The position numbers and the translations under genes are program-made. From a candidate division BRC1 bacterium ADurb.Bin183 (GTDB lineage: Bacteria; Sumerlaeota; Sumerlaeia; MWCT01), in NCBI GenBank assembly GCA_002070185.1, contig MWCT01000001.1, positions 1 to 64,000 of the forward strand: a stretch of DNA of 64,000 nucleotides, read 5' to 3'. Below the pieces are notes generated by a model. That model did not search any database. It saw only the letters and a list, made by a program, of their open reading frames with translations, and was not told the DNA's origin. Of this stretch, positions 8,890 through 17,037 are shown piece by piece (position 1 is the stretch's first letter; every line of letters starts with the position of its first letter).

Positions 8890-8933
8890 GGGAATGCCTC
8901 TCTTGTTTTTTTGGCATTAAATATCCGGTTATC

Positions 8934-9491
8934 TTATTTTTTGATAAACCGTCCCATCGGCGTGTAATTCTGACGATGGACAATTTTGTCATCGCGAAAG
9001 CGGAGAATAACGCCCCGGCTGAAATAATTCCACGTCTCCTCCAGAGCGCCGTCCAAGGCGGTCACCTCTTTCACATCCTCCGGGTCGCCATACTGGCAGA
9101 TGGTCAGAGTTTTGTCCGTGAGCGGAATCTGGCGATATTGTTCGCTGCTATCAAAAATAAACTCGGCGTTATTTTTTAGATAAATCCAGGATTGATTTAG
9201 ATTATTCTTAACGCGGGGGTCTCGCAGGCGTGTGTCCACATCAAGGTAACGCTGCGGCTTTCCGTCGCTCGTCCACCAGAGCCGAATAAAATCCGGTCGC
9301 CCATATTGATAAAAAACGTCTTTTTTTGAATTGGCGATCGCCTCAAGATTGGGAAAGTCCTTTTCAGGGTTTGCCACATTTACAGAAAAGTTCAAATCCA
9401 GATTAATCCCCTGTTCCTCGCGGCAGGCGGGAAGCATCATAAGCGCCGCAAGCAAAAGGCAAAGGATTAAAAATGGTAGGTATTTTTTCAT
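8934..9491 (-). CDS. Lipoprotein of unknown function
   Basis: About 185 residues if started at ATG 9491; two earlier in-frame starts (9506, 9521) are possible and no ribosome binding site decides. The N terminus MKKYLPF followed by a leucine-rich stretch ends in lipobox LPAC, so the mature protein is membrane-anchored in the envelope. The mature part is about 160 residues with no cysteines beyond the lipobox and repeated aromatic pieces (YGRPDFIRLWW, ETWNYFSRGVILRFRDD). The short strand ending in FRDDKIV resembles the last strand of BamE/SmpA-like outer-membrane lipoproteins, but the similarity is too weak to name. It follows the coiled-coil gene by about 80 bases. Confidence 0.65.
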   Translation of the reverse strand: MKKYLPFLILCLLLAALMMLPACREEQGINLDLNFSVNVANPEKDFPNLEAIANSKKDVFYQYGRPDFIRLWWTSDGKPQRYLDVDTRLRDPRVKNNLNQSWIYLKNNAEFIFDSSEQYRQIPLTDKTLTICQYGDPEDVKEVTALDGALEETWNYFSRGVILRFRDDKIVHRQNYTPMGRFIKK

Positions 9492-9569
9492 TAGAAACAG
9501 GAACATGCGGGCATCGGGCAAAAAAAATCCGCCAGAAACGCGCCTCGCTCCCCAGTTTATTTGCTTTGT

Positions 9570-9833
9570 TTATTCAAGGATTTGAGAGAGTTGCTTCACC
9601 AGGTCTTCGCGCTCTTGGCTTGCCTTATTCAGCGTTTCCAGTTTCTCTTCCAAGCCGAGTATTTTTTCTTCGAGGGTTTGAATCTGATGCTGCTGCTCTT
9701 TGATGACCTCGTTTTTTTCCTCCATCTTTTCCTTTATCATCGCAATCAGCTGCTCATTTGTCATGGGAACGGAGGCTTTCTTTTCCTCTTCCGGTGCCAT
9801 ATCCATTCTCCTTTTTTTATTCTTTGAACTCAT
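9570..9833 (-). CDS. Small coiled-coil protein
   Basis: 87 residues, very rich in Lys and Glu, with no signal peptide. Residues 25-85 form a continuous heptad-like coiled coil (TNEQLIAMIKEKMEEKNEV, then QIQTLEEKILGLEEKLETL). No family assigned. A start with AAAGGAGAAT upstream supports translation. It sits between tRNA-Ser and the lipoprotein gene. Confidence 0.55.
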   Translation of the reverse strand: MSSKNKKRRMDMAPEEEKKASVPMTNEQLIAMIKEKMEEKNEVIKEQQHQIQTLEEKILGLEEKLETLNKASQEREDLVKQLSQILE

Positions 9834-9908
9834 GATTTTTTGACGCCCGGCTCGGCTCTAAAAGGCGCCACGGCTTTCATCTCCTTGAAAATTTTCCGGA
9901 AAATATGG

Positions 9909-10001
9909 TGGCGGAGAGGCCGGGATTCGAACCCGGGGTAGAGGTCAACCCCCTACAACTGCTTAGCAGGCAGCTGCCTTCAGCCGCTCGGCCACCTCTC
10001 C
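9909..10001 (-). tRNA. tRNA-Ser (anticodon GCU)
   Basis: A full cloverleaf folds on the minus strand: acceptor GGAGAGG/CCTCTCC, anticodon stem GCTGC/GCAGT with loop CTGCTAA, so the anticodon is GCT. A long variable arm typical of tRNA-Ser (GTAGGGGGTTGACCTCTAC) and the GGTTCGAATCC T-loop are present. The CCA end is encoded in the gene. It reads serine codons AGC and AGU. Confidence 0.95.
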
Positions 10002-10095
10002 ATATTTTCCTTTTGATTTTTTCCTTTACTCACACAAACTATTAGATTTATTTACCATTTGATATTTCGATTGCAAGTAAAAAAACAAAAAAGGC

Positions 10096-10731
10096 TTGAT
10101 TCTGAAAAGTGTTTTGATTCAGGTTAATAGCAAGAACGAAGAGGCGACGCTGGAAAAGTCGCAAAATCGCAAAATAGATTTATGCGCCTTGATTAAAAAA
10201 TTAGAGCCTATGATGGAGCGCGAACGGTTCTTGCACAGCTTGGGCGCCTATCATACCATGCTCCTTTTGGCGGAACGTTTCGGTCTTGATAGCCAAACGG
10301 CGGCTGTGGCGGGGTTGCTCCATGACTGCGCTCGAATCGCCGCGCAGGAGGACAGCGAACGTATATTGGACGGGGGCGCGGTTCCCATATCCGCCGAGGA
10401 TATGCCGTTCCCTAAAATCTGGCACGCCCGGCTCGGCGCTGCGATGGCAAGGTCGGTATTCGGCATCGTTGACGAATCTATCGCGGAAGCCATCCGCATC
10501 CACCCGACCGGCGCCCCGGACATGTCCCCGCTCGCCATAGCCCTCTTCATCGCCGATTATATCGAGCCGACGCGCTCTTTTGAAAAAGTGGCGGATTTTC
10601 GGAAACTGGCGTTTGCCGACCCTCAAAACGCCTTCCGAGCCATCTTGAAAAACAAGACGGAGCATATCCGCAAAAAAAGAAAAACCCTCCATCCCGATGC
10701 TTTGCGCGCGATGGAGTTTTATTTAACTTAA
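10096..10731 (+). CDS. yqeK: YqeK-like HD-domain nucleotide hydrolase
   Basis: 211 residues from a TTG at 10096; a start a little downstream is possible because the first 35 residues are outside the conserved domain. The HD-domain pattern of YqeK is visible: RFLHSLGAYHTM near residue 44, GLLHDCAR near 73, HARLGAAMA near 108 and ALFIADYIEPTR near 150. YqeK proteins hydrolyse diadenosine tetraphosphate symmetrically and use a metal held by the His/Asp residues. It precedes rsfS by 13 bases, the usual nadD-yqeK-rsfS order, although no nadD is present here. Confidence 0.85.
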   Translation: MILKSVLIQVNSKNEEATLEKSQNRKIDLCALIKKLEPMMERERFLHSLGAYHTMLLLAERFGLDSQTAAVAGLLHDCARIAAQEDSERILDGGAVPISAEDMPFPKIWHARLGAAMARSVFGIVDESIAEAIRIHPTGAPDMSPLAIALFIADYIEPTRSFEKVADFRKLAFADPQNAFRAILKNKTEHIRKKRKTLHPDALRAMEFYLT

Positions 10732-10744
10732 TTAAGGAGGCAGT

Positions 10745-11125
10745 TTGAGAACAAAAACAAAAGCGCAGAAAATGGCGCGCATCGCCGATGCAAAAAAAGC
10801 GGAAAATATCATTGTTCTTGATGTGCGCAATATCTGCAATTATACGGATTACTTCATTCTGGCGACAGGGCAGACCTCCAATCATCTGCAGGCAATATGC
10901 GGCGAAATTGTGAAAGAGTTCAAAAAATTGGAGGTCGAACTGCTGGGGCTGGACGGAATCAACGCCCCCTATTGGCGCGTCCTTGATTATGGCGACGTTA
11001 TCTTCCACTGCTTCACAGAAGATACCCGCCGATACTATAATCTGGAACGCCTCTGGGCAGACGCCGATAAAGTCGAATGGGAAAAGAAAACCAGAGTCTC
11101 AAAAAAAGAAGAAGCAAAAAAATAA
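10745..11125 (+). CDS. rsfS: Ribosomal silencing factor RsfS (Iojap family)
   Basis: 126 residues from TTG 10745, with AAGGAGG ten bases upstream. Conserved RsfS blocks: VLDVRNICNYTDYFILATG near residue 23, SNHLQAICGEI, WRVLDYGDVIFHCF near 79 and the ending YYNLERLWADA. The protein binds ribosomal protein uL14 and keeps the subunits apart under starvation. It forms a pair with yqeK upstream. Confidence 0.93.
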   Translation: MRTKTKAQKMARIADAKKAENIIVLDVRNICNYTDYFILATGQTSNHLQAICGEIVKEFKKLEVELLGLDGINAPYWRVLDYGDVIFHCFTEDTRRYYNLERLWADADKVEWEKKTRVSKKEEAKK

Positions 11126-11196
11126 AGACGCCTTCTTTTCGCCATTAACGGTTTCTTGGTTTTTTAAATTTCTTATATCTCAGGAAGAGGTGCATA

Positions 11197-11865
11197 ATGC
11201 CAAAAAAGAAAAAAGACCCAACTAAAAAAGACGAGCAGACGGTGGATTACAAAATTGGCGAAACGCTCGTCGAACCCACTGTCGGCGTATGCCAGCTGGA
11301 GGGCATCCGGCGCATCAACATGGACGGCAAAGAGGAAAATTATTACATCTTCAAAGCGCAAAACGCGCGCGTTCTCGTCCCCAAATCCCAACTCCATAAA
11401 CGCGGCATCCGCGCTCCCATGACAAAGGAAGATGTCAAAAAAATATTTGCCTTCCTCAAAATCCCCGTCTCGCCCACGCGCAGCGACGCCCGCATCCAAT
11501 ACATGAGCTACCGCAACGTTATGAAAAGCGGCGACCCTCAAAAAATCACAAAACTCCTCCGCGACCTTTACACGCTCGACCAGCTGGATGAACTCAAAGG
11601 AAAAGAACGCGAAATCATGGATCAGGCGCGCCGCTTCCTATGCGATGAAATCGCCTTCGTCCGCGAAGCCTCAAAGACAAGCATCATGGAGCGAATCAAC
11701 GAAAGCTTAAGAACGATGTATAAGAAAAAAGTCCAGAAAGAACGCGAAAAGGCAAAGAAACAGGCATCAACCCCCAGCGCCGCCAATATGGACGACCTCG
11801 CATTCAAGGAGGATGAGGAGTTCGCCATACCTGAACCGGATGAAGAACCCGAAAGCGTTATCTAA
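11197..11865 (+). CDS. carD: CarD/CdnL-family RNA polymerase-binding regulator
   Basis: 222 residues from ATG 11197 with AGGAAGAGG upstream. The N-terminal CarD/TRCF RID Tudor-like domain is clear (YKIGETLVEPTVGVCQLEGIRR, then YYIFKAQNARVLVP). A helical C-terminal part follows (KLLRDLYTLDQLDELKGKERE, ARRFLCDEIAFVREAS), and the last 40 residues are acidic. CdnL/CarD binds the RNA polymerase beta subunit and stabilises the open promoter complex, mainly at rRNA promoters. The C terminus is longer than average and its role is unknown. It is convergent with maf, the two stops overlapping by four bases. Confidence 0.88.
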   Translation: MPKKKKDPTKKDEQTVDYKIGETLVEPTVGVCQLEGIRRINMDGKEENYYIFKAQNARVLVPKSQLHKRGIRAPMTKEDVKKIFAFLKIPVSPTRSDARIQYMSYRNVMKSGDPQKITKLLRDLYTLDQLDELKGKEREIMDQARRFLCDEIAFVREASKTSIMERINESLRTMYKKKVQKEREKAKKQASTPSAANMDDLAFKEDEEFAIPEPDEEPESVI

Positions 11866-12524
11866 AACAACTCTTCCCTATAAGGATAGCGGAGGCGCGC
11901 CAGTTCCCGCTGGTGCGCCTCAATATTTATAAACTGCCCCAAAAGCCGAAGCAAAAGCCCCAGCGGCAACCCCACCACATTGAAATAATCTCCCTCAATA
12001 TGATGAACAAGGCTTTTCCCCGCGCCTTGAATCCCATACGCCCCCGCCTTGTCCAACGACTCGCCGCCCGCAAGATACTTCTCCATCGTGCCCCGCCTGA
12101 ATCGTTTGAAAAAAACGCGTGTCCGCTCCGAATCAACGGCAGCCGTTTCCGTTCCGCCCACTGCCACCGCCACACCGGTTATAACATCATGCGCCTGACC
12201 GCGCAACATTTCCAACATCCGGCGCGCATCTTCCCTGCCGCGCGGCTTGCCCAGAACTTCCCCGTTCAGGCAGACAATTGTATCCGCCCCGATGACAAGC
12301 CCGCCCTTCCACCGTGAACGCCCCGCCACCTCTTTTGCCTTTGCAAGCGCCGCCTTCATGGCATACTCCCGCTCGCCCTTAAACGGTATTGCCGATTCGT
12401 CCACGCCGCTGGCATCCGTTTCGAACACAAAACCAAGCCGCGCAAGAAGCTCTATCCTGCGCGGCGAAACTGAAGCCAATATAATGGGCGGCGCGCCCGC
12501 CTGTTCTTCTATTTTAAAAATCAC
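11862..12524 (-). CDS. maf: Maf-like nucleoside triphosphate pyrophosphatase
   Basis: 220 residues with the Maf landmarks: IILASVSPRRIELL near residue 14, SGVDES near 38, GADTIVCLNGEVLGKP near 80, DVITGVAV and a C-terminal GAYGIQGAGKSLVHHIEGD followed by NVVGLPL. Maf/YhdE enzymes hydrolyse dTTP, UTP and modified nucleotides to the monophosphate plus pyrophosphate, as a house-cleaning activity. The start overlaps the stop of the LPP20-like gene upstream by four bases, so the two are translationally coupled. The C terminus runs about 20 residues past the usual end. Confidence 0.92.
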   Translation of the reverse strand: MIFKIEEQAGAPPIILASVSPRRIELLARLGFVFETDASGVDESAIPFKGEREYAMKAALAKAKEVAGRSRWKGGLVIGADTIVCLNGEVLGKPRGREDARRMLEMLRGQAHDVITGVAVAVGGTETAAVDSERTRVFFKRFRRGTMEKYLAGGESLDKAGAYGIQGAGKSLVHHIEGDYFNVVGLPLGLLLRLLGQFINIEAHQRELARLRYPYREELF

Positions 12525-13279
12525 TTGACCGCTTCCCTGATGTCCGGATGTTCCAGCAACAAATCCACCTCAACCGTGCCATCGCTATTAAAGCGGCGGT
12601 CAACCATTCTGGCATCCCGCACAATCCCTTCCACGCGATTGCGGATGCGGTCGCTTTTCACCATAAAATCCTCAACGGTCATAGTTGACGAAATCTGCGC
12701 GCCCTTCAAAGCCTCCATCAACTGACGCTGGGCGTCCTGTTTTGCGGCGCGCTCCGCCATCAGCCGCCGGCGCACCACCTCCGCTTTGTTGGGGGGAAGT
12801 TCTTTATATAGTGTGCGGAGATTCAAGCGCATCTTCACCTCGCATTCGCCGCTTTCAAACTCCTTTTCTGCTACAACTTCCGCGCCGACTAAAAAAGCCT
12901 CGAACCGTTTAATCATCTCGCCGCTTTTCTCATAATCAGACGGATAAAAATCTTTTTTCATCGGCAGCCCCGCAGTATCCAGCTGCGCCTGTTCCGCCAG
13001 ATTACGCATGGCATCCAGACGGGCAGCCCGTTTTGCCATCAGACGAGCCTGCGAAGCGTTTGCAGCTTTGGCGGGCGGCTTGCCCCGACCAACGGCAACA
13101 ATATCCTCATCCGCCCAAGACATATCCGCTGCCTGCGGCGCCGTCAGCGCCGTTTGTGCGGTTTCCGCCGCGCCCACGCCCGTAGCCATCAAATGCACCG
13201 GCATAGCCTTGTGGCAGCCGCTTGCCGCCAGCATCAGAACCAGCCCCAAAACCAGCAGACCTGCTTTAAAAAATTTCAT
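12521..13279 (-). CDS. LPP20-like lipoprotein, distal copy
   Basis: 252 residues with a lipoprotein signal ending in lipobox AASGC. The mature part carries two repeats of an LPP20-type module. The first starts QARLMAKRAARLDAMRNLAE (about residue 77); the second starts RRLMAERAAKQDAQRQLMEAL (about residue 172) and continues through EDFMVKSDRIRNRVEGIV to the ending GTVEVDLLLEHPDI. LPP20 proteins are outer-membrane lipoproteins with structural or flagella-associated roles in some groups, but no function is established here. It is a divergent tandem copy of the gene at 13407-14231, from which it is separated by a terminator, and overlaps maf by four bases. Confidence 0.8.
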   Translation of the reverse strand: MKFFKAGLLVLGLVLMLAASGCHKAMPVHLMATGVGAAETAQTALTAPQAADMSWADEDIVAVGRGKPPAKAANASQARLMAKRAARLDAMRNLAEQAQLDTAGLPMKKDFYPSDYEKSGEMIKRFEAFLVGAEVVAEKEFESGECEVKMRLNLRTLYKELPPNKAEVVRRRLMAERAAKQDAQRQLMEALKGAQISSTMTVEDFMVKSDRIRNRVEGIVRDARMVDRRFNSDGTVEVDLLLEHPDIREAVK

Positions 13280-13305
13280 TAAATTTACCTCGCTCTATTT
13301 CTTAG

Positions 13306-13341
13306 AAAAACACACCGCGCAGGAGGTTTTCTCCCGCGCGG
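13306..13341 (-). terminator. Rho-independent terminator of the upstream LPP20-like gene
   Basis: On the minus strand a hairpin with a near-perfect 11-base stem (13315-13325 paired with 13331-13341, one A/C mismatch, GC-rich) and a five-base loop is followed by a GTGTG spacer and TTTTT at 13306-13310. It lies between the two LPP20-like genes, so transcripts from the proximal copy should end here before the distal copy. Confidence 0.75.
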
Positions 13342-13406
13342 CAGAACCATAAGGCGCATCGGCGGCTCGCGCCCCTTTCCTCATGCGGTGTTATCAACTT
13401 CTCAAA

Positions 13407-14231
13407 TCACCTGACGACTTGCGTGATATCCGGATGCTCCAAAACCATGTCCACCTCAACGGTTCCATCGGAATTGAAGCGTCGGTCAACCACTCTTGCG
13501 CCGCGGACGATTCCCTCCACGCGGCTGCGGATGCTGTCATTTTTCGCCATAAAATCCTCAACGGTTGTGGTTGATGTAATATGAACGCCTTTGAGGGATT
13601 CCAATAGCTGGCGATAACAATCCAGTTTGGCGGCGCGCTCCGCCATCAGGCGCGCCTGTGCGGGAGACACCAGCCCGCCGCTTGATTTGGGCGCCGCCGG
13701 AGGCGGCATTTGCGGAGTCGGCGCTCTGCCCGCCGGAATAATTTTGGAAAGCGGATGCAGATTCAGCCGTTTTTTCACTTCATAAGTGCCGTCCTCCATT
13801 TCCCTTTCGTCAACGTTTTCCGCGCCGGCGATAAAAGCGTCCACCTGCGTGCGAATCTCATCGTTCTCCGTCATAAAATTTCTTACGGTGGTATCGGAAT
13901 TTATCCGAACACCCTGAACCTGCTCAGCCAGATTGCGCAGGGCGTCCAATTCGGCGGCTTTTTTTGCCATCAGCCGACCTTGCGCGGCGCTGATGGCGTT
14001 GGCGGGCGGAACGCCCTGTCCAATGGCAACAATGTCGCCCTCCGCCCATGACATATCCACGTCCTCTCTTAGGGCAGGCGGAGGCGGCGGGGGGGCAGGC
14101 GCTTCGAATGATGCTTCTCCCGCGCCCGTCCCAGTTACCTTCAAATAAACCGGCACAGGTTTGCGGCAGCCAACTGCCGCCAGCGCCATAACCGCCATAA
14201 GAACAAGCAAACTCCACTTGGCAATTTTCAT
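13407..14231 (-). CDS. LPP20-like lipoprotein, proximal copy
   Basis: 274 residues. Lipobox AAVGC follows a hydrophobic signal. After a proline-rich linker (residues 43-53) come two LPP20-type modules, starting QGRLMAKKAAELDALRNLAEQ near residue 82 and QARLMAERAAKLDCYRQLLES near residue 191, both followed by the TTxxFMxxND module. The ending GTVEVDMVLEHPDI matches its neighbour at 12521-13279 almost residue for residue. Roles in envelope integrity are plausible but not shown. The start faces ftsK across a 288-base divergent intergenic region. Confidence 0.8.
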   Translation of the reverse strand: MKIAKWSLLVLMAVMALAAVGCRKPVPVYLKVTGTGAGEASFEAPAPPPPPPALREDVDMSWAEGDIVAIGQGVPPANAISAAQGRLMAKKAAELDALRNLAEQVQGVRINSDTTVRNFMTENDEIRTQVDAFIAGAENVDEREMEDGTYEVKKRLNLHPLSKIIPAGRAPTPQMPPPAAPKSSGGLVSPAQARLMAERAAKLDCYRQLLESLKGVHITSTTTVEDFMAKNDSIRSRVEGIVRGARVVDRRFNSDGTVEVDMVLEHPDITQVVR

Positions 14232-14519
14232 ATTTAATTTCCTCTCTTTCTTTATCTCATTTCAAACCTGGTATAATCCTCAGATTGACCGCCTGCGGTC
14301 AAGAGAAATACTCACAACCGCAAAACCGCCAAAATCGCTGCCTCTATTATCAAAAAGACTCTGTGCATCTTTCCAAAGTTTGATTCCGCCCGCGCCGAAT
14401 TTTAAAATTTTGTAAAAAACTACTTGCGCCGACTCATCTGGAGATTTTATTAATATATGTCTTTATTTCAAAACTTTTTTCCCTGCTCCTGTTGTATTAT
14501 GTTGTAAGCGGACGCTCCG
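14232..14519. other. Divergent intergenic region between LPP20-like gene and ftsK
   Basis: 288 bases holding the divergent promoters of the LPP20-like gene and ftsK. I see no tRNA, repeat or clear operator. The right half is AT-rich, and the last 20 bases before the ftsK ATG contain only a weak ribosome binding site (GTAAGCGG). Promoter elements cannot be assigned with confidence. Confidence 0.4.
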
Positions 14520-16874
14520 ATGGCAAAAGGACAAATTAAGACACCCGCAAGCGGCTCTGCCGTTTCTTTACCTTACAGCCGTTTTATCGCCGGCGGCGTT
14601 ATCTTCCTTTTGGGATTATTTCTATTCCTTATCTCAACTTTCACATGGAACGACGCGATTCTATTCGGTTCGCTGGGAGGGGCGATTCGCGAAAAATACT
14701 TCTTATGCTTCGGGCGGATTTCCTCCATCATCCTGCCCCTCTTGCTGATGCTCTGGTCTATCCGCACGGTTTTTGTCAGCGGCTTCAAACACAAAGAAAT
14801 CAAATTCCTTGCTATTTTTGTTTTCATTTTAATGCTTTGCGCCATCCTGACGCTTCCATTTTATCGCAACGCCGATTCCATACTCGCGCTGAAATGGGGC
14901 GGGATTGCGGGGGGCTTCTTGACCCGCAGCCACGGGCTGGGATTCCCGCAACATATCGGCATTGTCGGCAGTCTTATCCTTTTTCTTGCGCTCTTCATCC
15001 CCTCGCTCCTCCTTTCAACAGACATGCTTTTTTACAAGCAAATCAAGGCGTTCCTCGAATGGCGAAAAAAACGAAAAGCGCAAGCCGAGGCGTTCAAAAC
15101 AAGCGAGGTAAAAATCGTCCGACCCGCAACCGAAAAAACGGCAAAAAGTTCGCCTGTCATCCAAAAACCCGAGCCCGCCCCTGAACCTAAAAAAGAAGAG
15201 CCCAAGCCCAAACCTGAGCCTGTTATTCAAATTCCTAAAAAGATAACGTCGGTGATTGCGGAGCCCGTTAAAGAAAAACCGACGCCGGCGCCCGCTCCAA
15301 GGAAAATCTCCGACGGTTACAAACTGCCCTCTGTCTCCCTTTTGCAGGACGCCCCGCCGATTGTGGGCGACATCTCCGAAGAAGAAATCCGCGAGAATTG
15401 CGAGATACTTGAAAAAACCCTCGCCAATTTCGGCATCGAGGTCAAAGTCATTCAAGTCACCCAAGGACCTGTGGTCACCCTCTACGCCATGAAGCCGGCG
15501 CCGGGCGTCAAAGTCAACCGCATCGTCAGCCTTGAAAATGACCTTGCAATGGCGCTCCGCGCCATCAAGGTGCGCATACAGGCGCCCATCCCCGGCAAGG
15601 ACTCCGTCGGCATCGAAGTCCCCAACCGCAAGGAACAAGGCGTTTACCTCAAGGAAATCCTCACCTGCGAAAAAATGCACAAGGCGCGCTCGCCTCTTGC
15701 CTTCTGCCTCGGCAAAACCATCTCCGGCGAACCTTTCATCGGCGACCTTGCAAAAATGCCGCATCTCCTAATCGCCGGCGCCACAGGTTCCGGAAAAAGC
15801 GTCTGCCTCAATTCGCTCATCGCCTCCCTCCTTTTCCGCCAGACGCCCGACCGCGTCAAATTCATGCTTATAGACCCAAAACGCGTGGAGATGAGCGTCT
15901 ATCAAGCCATCCCGCATCTTATGGCGCCCGTCCTGTGCGAGCCGCGCAAAGCCGCCGCCGCTCTGGGCTGGGCGGTCGAACACATGGAAGATCGCTATAA
16001 AGTTCTCGCAGAGGTCGGCGTCCGCAACATTGACAGCTACAACGCCCTTGCCACTTCCGACCAGCCCCATAAAAAGCTCATGGGGCGCGAAGTCAAATAT
16101 ATGCCCCACATCGTCATCGTCATTGACGAGCTCGCCGACCTTATGATGATCGCCCGCAATGAGGTCGAAGAATTCGTCATCCGCCTCGCCCAGCTCTCGC
16201 GCGCCGTCGGCATCCATCTCGTCATCGCCACACAGCGCCCGTCCGTCAACGTTATCACCGGCATCATCAAAGCGAATTTCCCCTCCCGCATCGCCTTTCA
16301 GGTCTCCTCAAAAGTGGACTCGCGCACCATCATTGACATGAACGGCGCGGAAACGCTCCTCGGGCGCGGCGACATGCTCTTCACTCACGCCGGCGCCCCC
16401 AAACCCATCCGCATTCAGGGCGCTTTCGTTTCTGAGGAAGAAATCGAAGCCCTTGCCGATTTCATCCGCGCACAGGAAAAAGCCATCTATATGAAAGAGG
16501 ATTTCAAAGAGATTGAAAAACCCAAAAAAGGCGAAAGCGCGGAAGGCGACGATGACTTGGTTGATTTGCCCGAATCGCCGGATAATGCCTCCGATGAGGA
16601 GCTTTATAAGCGCGCCCTTGAACTGGTGCTGCGAAGGCGCAAACCCTCTGTTAGCATGATTCAGCGCTGCATGAAAATCGGCTATGCGCGCGCCGGACGC
16701 CTCATGGACATGATGGAGGAGGCGGGCATTGTCGGGCCCTATCAGGGCAGCAAACCCCGCGATCTGCTCGTTGACCCGGACGCCGAGCTCGAAAAACTCG
16801 GTCTCTCCAAATCGCCCGAAGATGACTTCCCCGACGAAGGCGAAACAGAAGAAGAACTTGACGACAGCAAATAA
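14520..16874 (+). CDS. ftsK: FtsK/SpoIIIE-family DNA translocase
   Basis: 784 residues. Four N-terminal membrane helices (about 22-42, 68-88, 95-113, 143-165) are followed by a Pro/Lys/Glu-rich linker (170-270), the alpha and beta motor domains (280-650) and a gamma winged-helix domain (about 697-757, ELVLRRRKPSVSMIQRCMKI). The Walker A motif GATGSGKSV is near residue 420 and the Walker B IVIVIDELADL near 530; the ATQRPSVNVITGIIKANFPSRIAF block confirms the family. The protein is anchored at the division septum and pumps chromosomal DNA toward dif, reading KOPS sequences through gamma. The start is the ATG at 14520. It is followed by argH. Confidence 0.95.
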   Translation: MAKGQIKTPASGSAVSLPYSRFIAGGVIFLLGLFLFLISTFTWNDAILFGSLGGAIREKYFLCFGRISSIILPLLLMLWSIRTVFVSGFKHKEIKFLAIFVFILMLCAILTLPFYRNADSILALKWGGIAGGFLTRSHGLGFPQHIGIVGSLILFLALFIPSLLLSTDMLFYKQIKAFLEWRKKRKAQAEAFKTSEVKIVRPATEKTAKSSPVIQKPEPAPEPKKEEPKPKPEPVIQIPKKITSVIAEPVKEKPTPAPAPRKISDGYKLPSVSLLQDAPPIVGDISEEEIRENCEILEKTLANFGIEVKVIQVTQGPVVTLYAMKPAPGVKVNRIVSLENDLAMALRAIKVRIQAPIPGKDSVGIEVPNRKEQGVYLKEILTCEKMHKARSPLAFCLGKTISGEPFIGDLAKMPHLLIAGATGSGKSVCLNSLIASLLFRQTPDRVKFMLIDPKRVEMSVYQAIPHLMAPVLCEPRKAAAALGWAVEHMEDRYKVLAEVGVRNIDSYNALATSDQPHKKLMGREVKYMPHIVIVIDELADLMMIARNEVEEFVIRLAQLSRAVGIHLVIATQRPSVNVITGIIKANFPSRIAFQVSSKVDSRTIIDMNGAETLLGRGDMLFTHAGAPKPIRIQGAFVSEEEIEALADFIRAQEKAIYMKEDFKEIEKPKKGESAEGDDDLVDLPESPDNASDEELYKRALELVLRRRKPSVSMIQRCMKIGYARAGRLMDMMEEAGIVGPYQGSKPRDLLVDPDAELEKLGLSKSPEDDFPDEGETEEELDDSK

Positions 16875-17037
16875 TTCATCCATGAATTCTTCATTATTAG
16901 TTATCTCTAAATAAAATTTTTTGCGGTATAATTATTTTGAATGAGCGGATTGTTAATAATTGGATGAAGCAAGCCGTGTATGATTCGATAACCAAGTAGA
17001 ATTCAAAATATTATTTTCGATGGAGTAAATTGCATTA

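Noticed and set aside
15015-15764. Long minus-strand frame within ftsK
   Set aside because: Opposite the FtsK motor gene, which has all family motifs. Arg/Phe/Gly-biased residues are typical of antisense translation.
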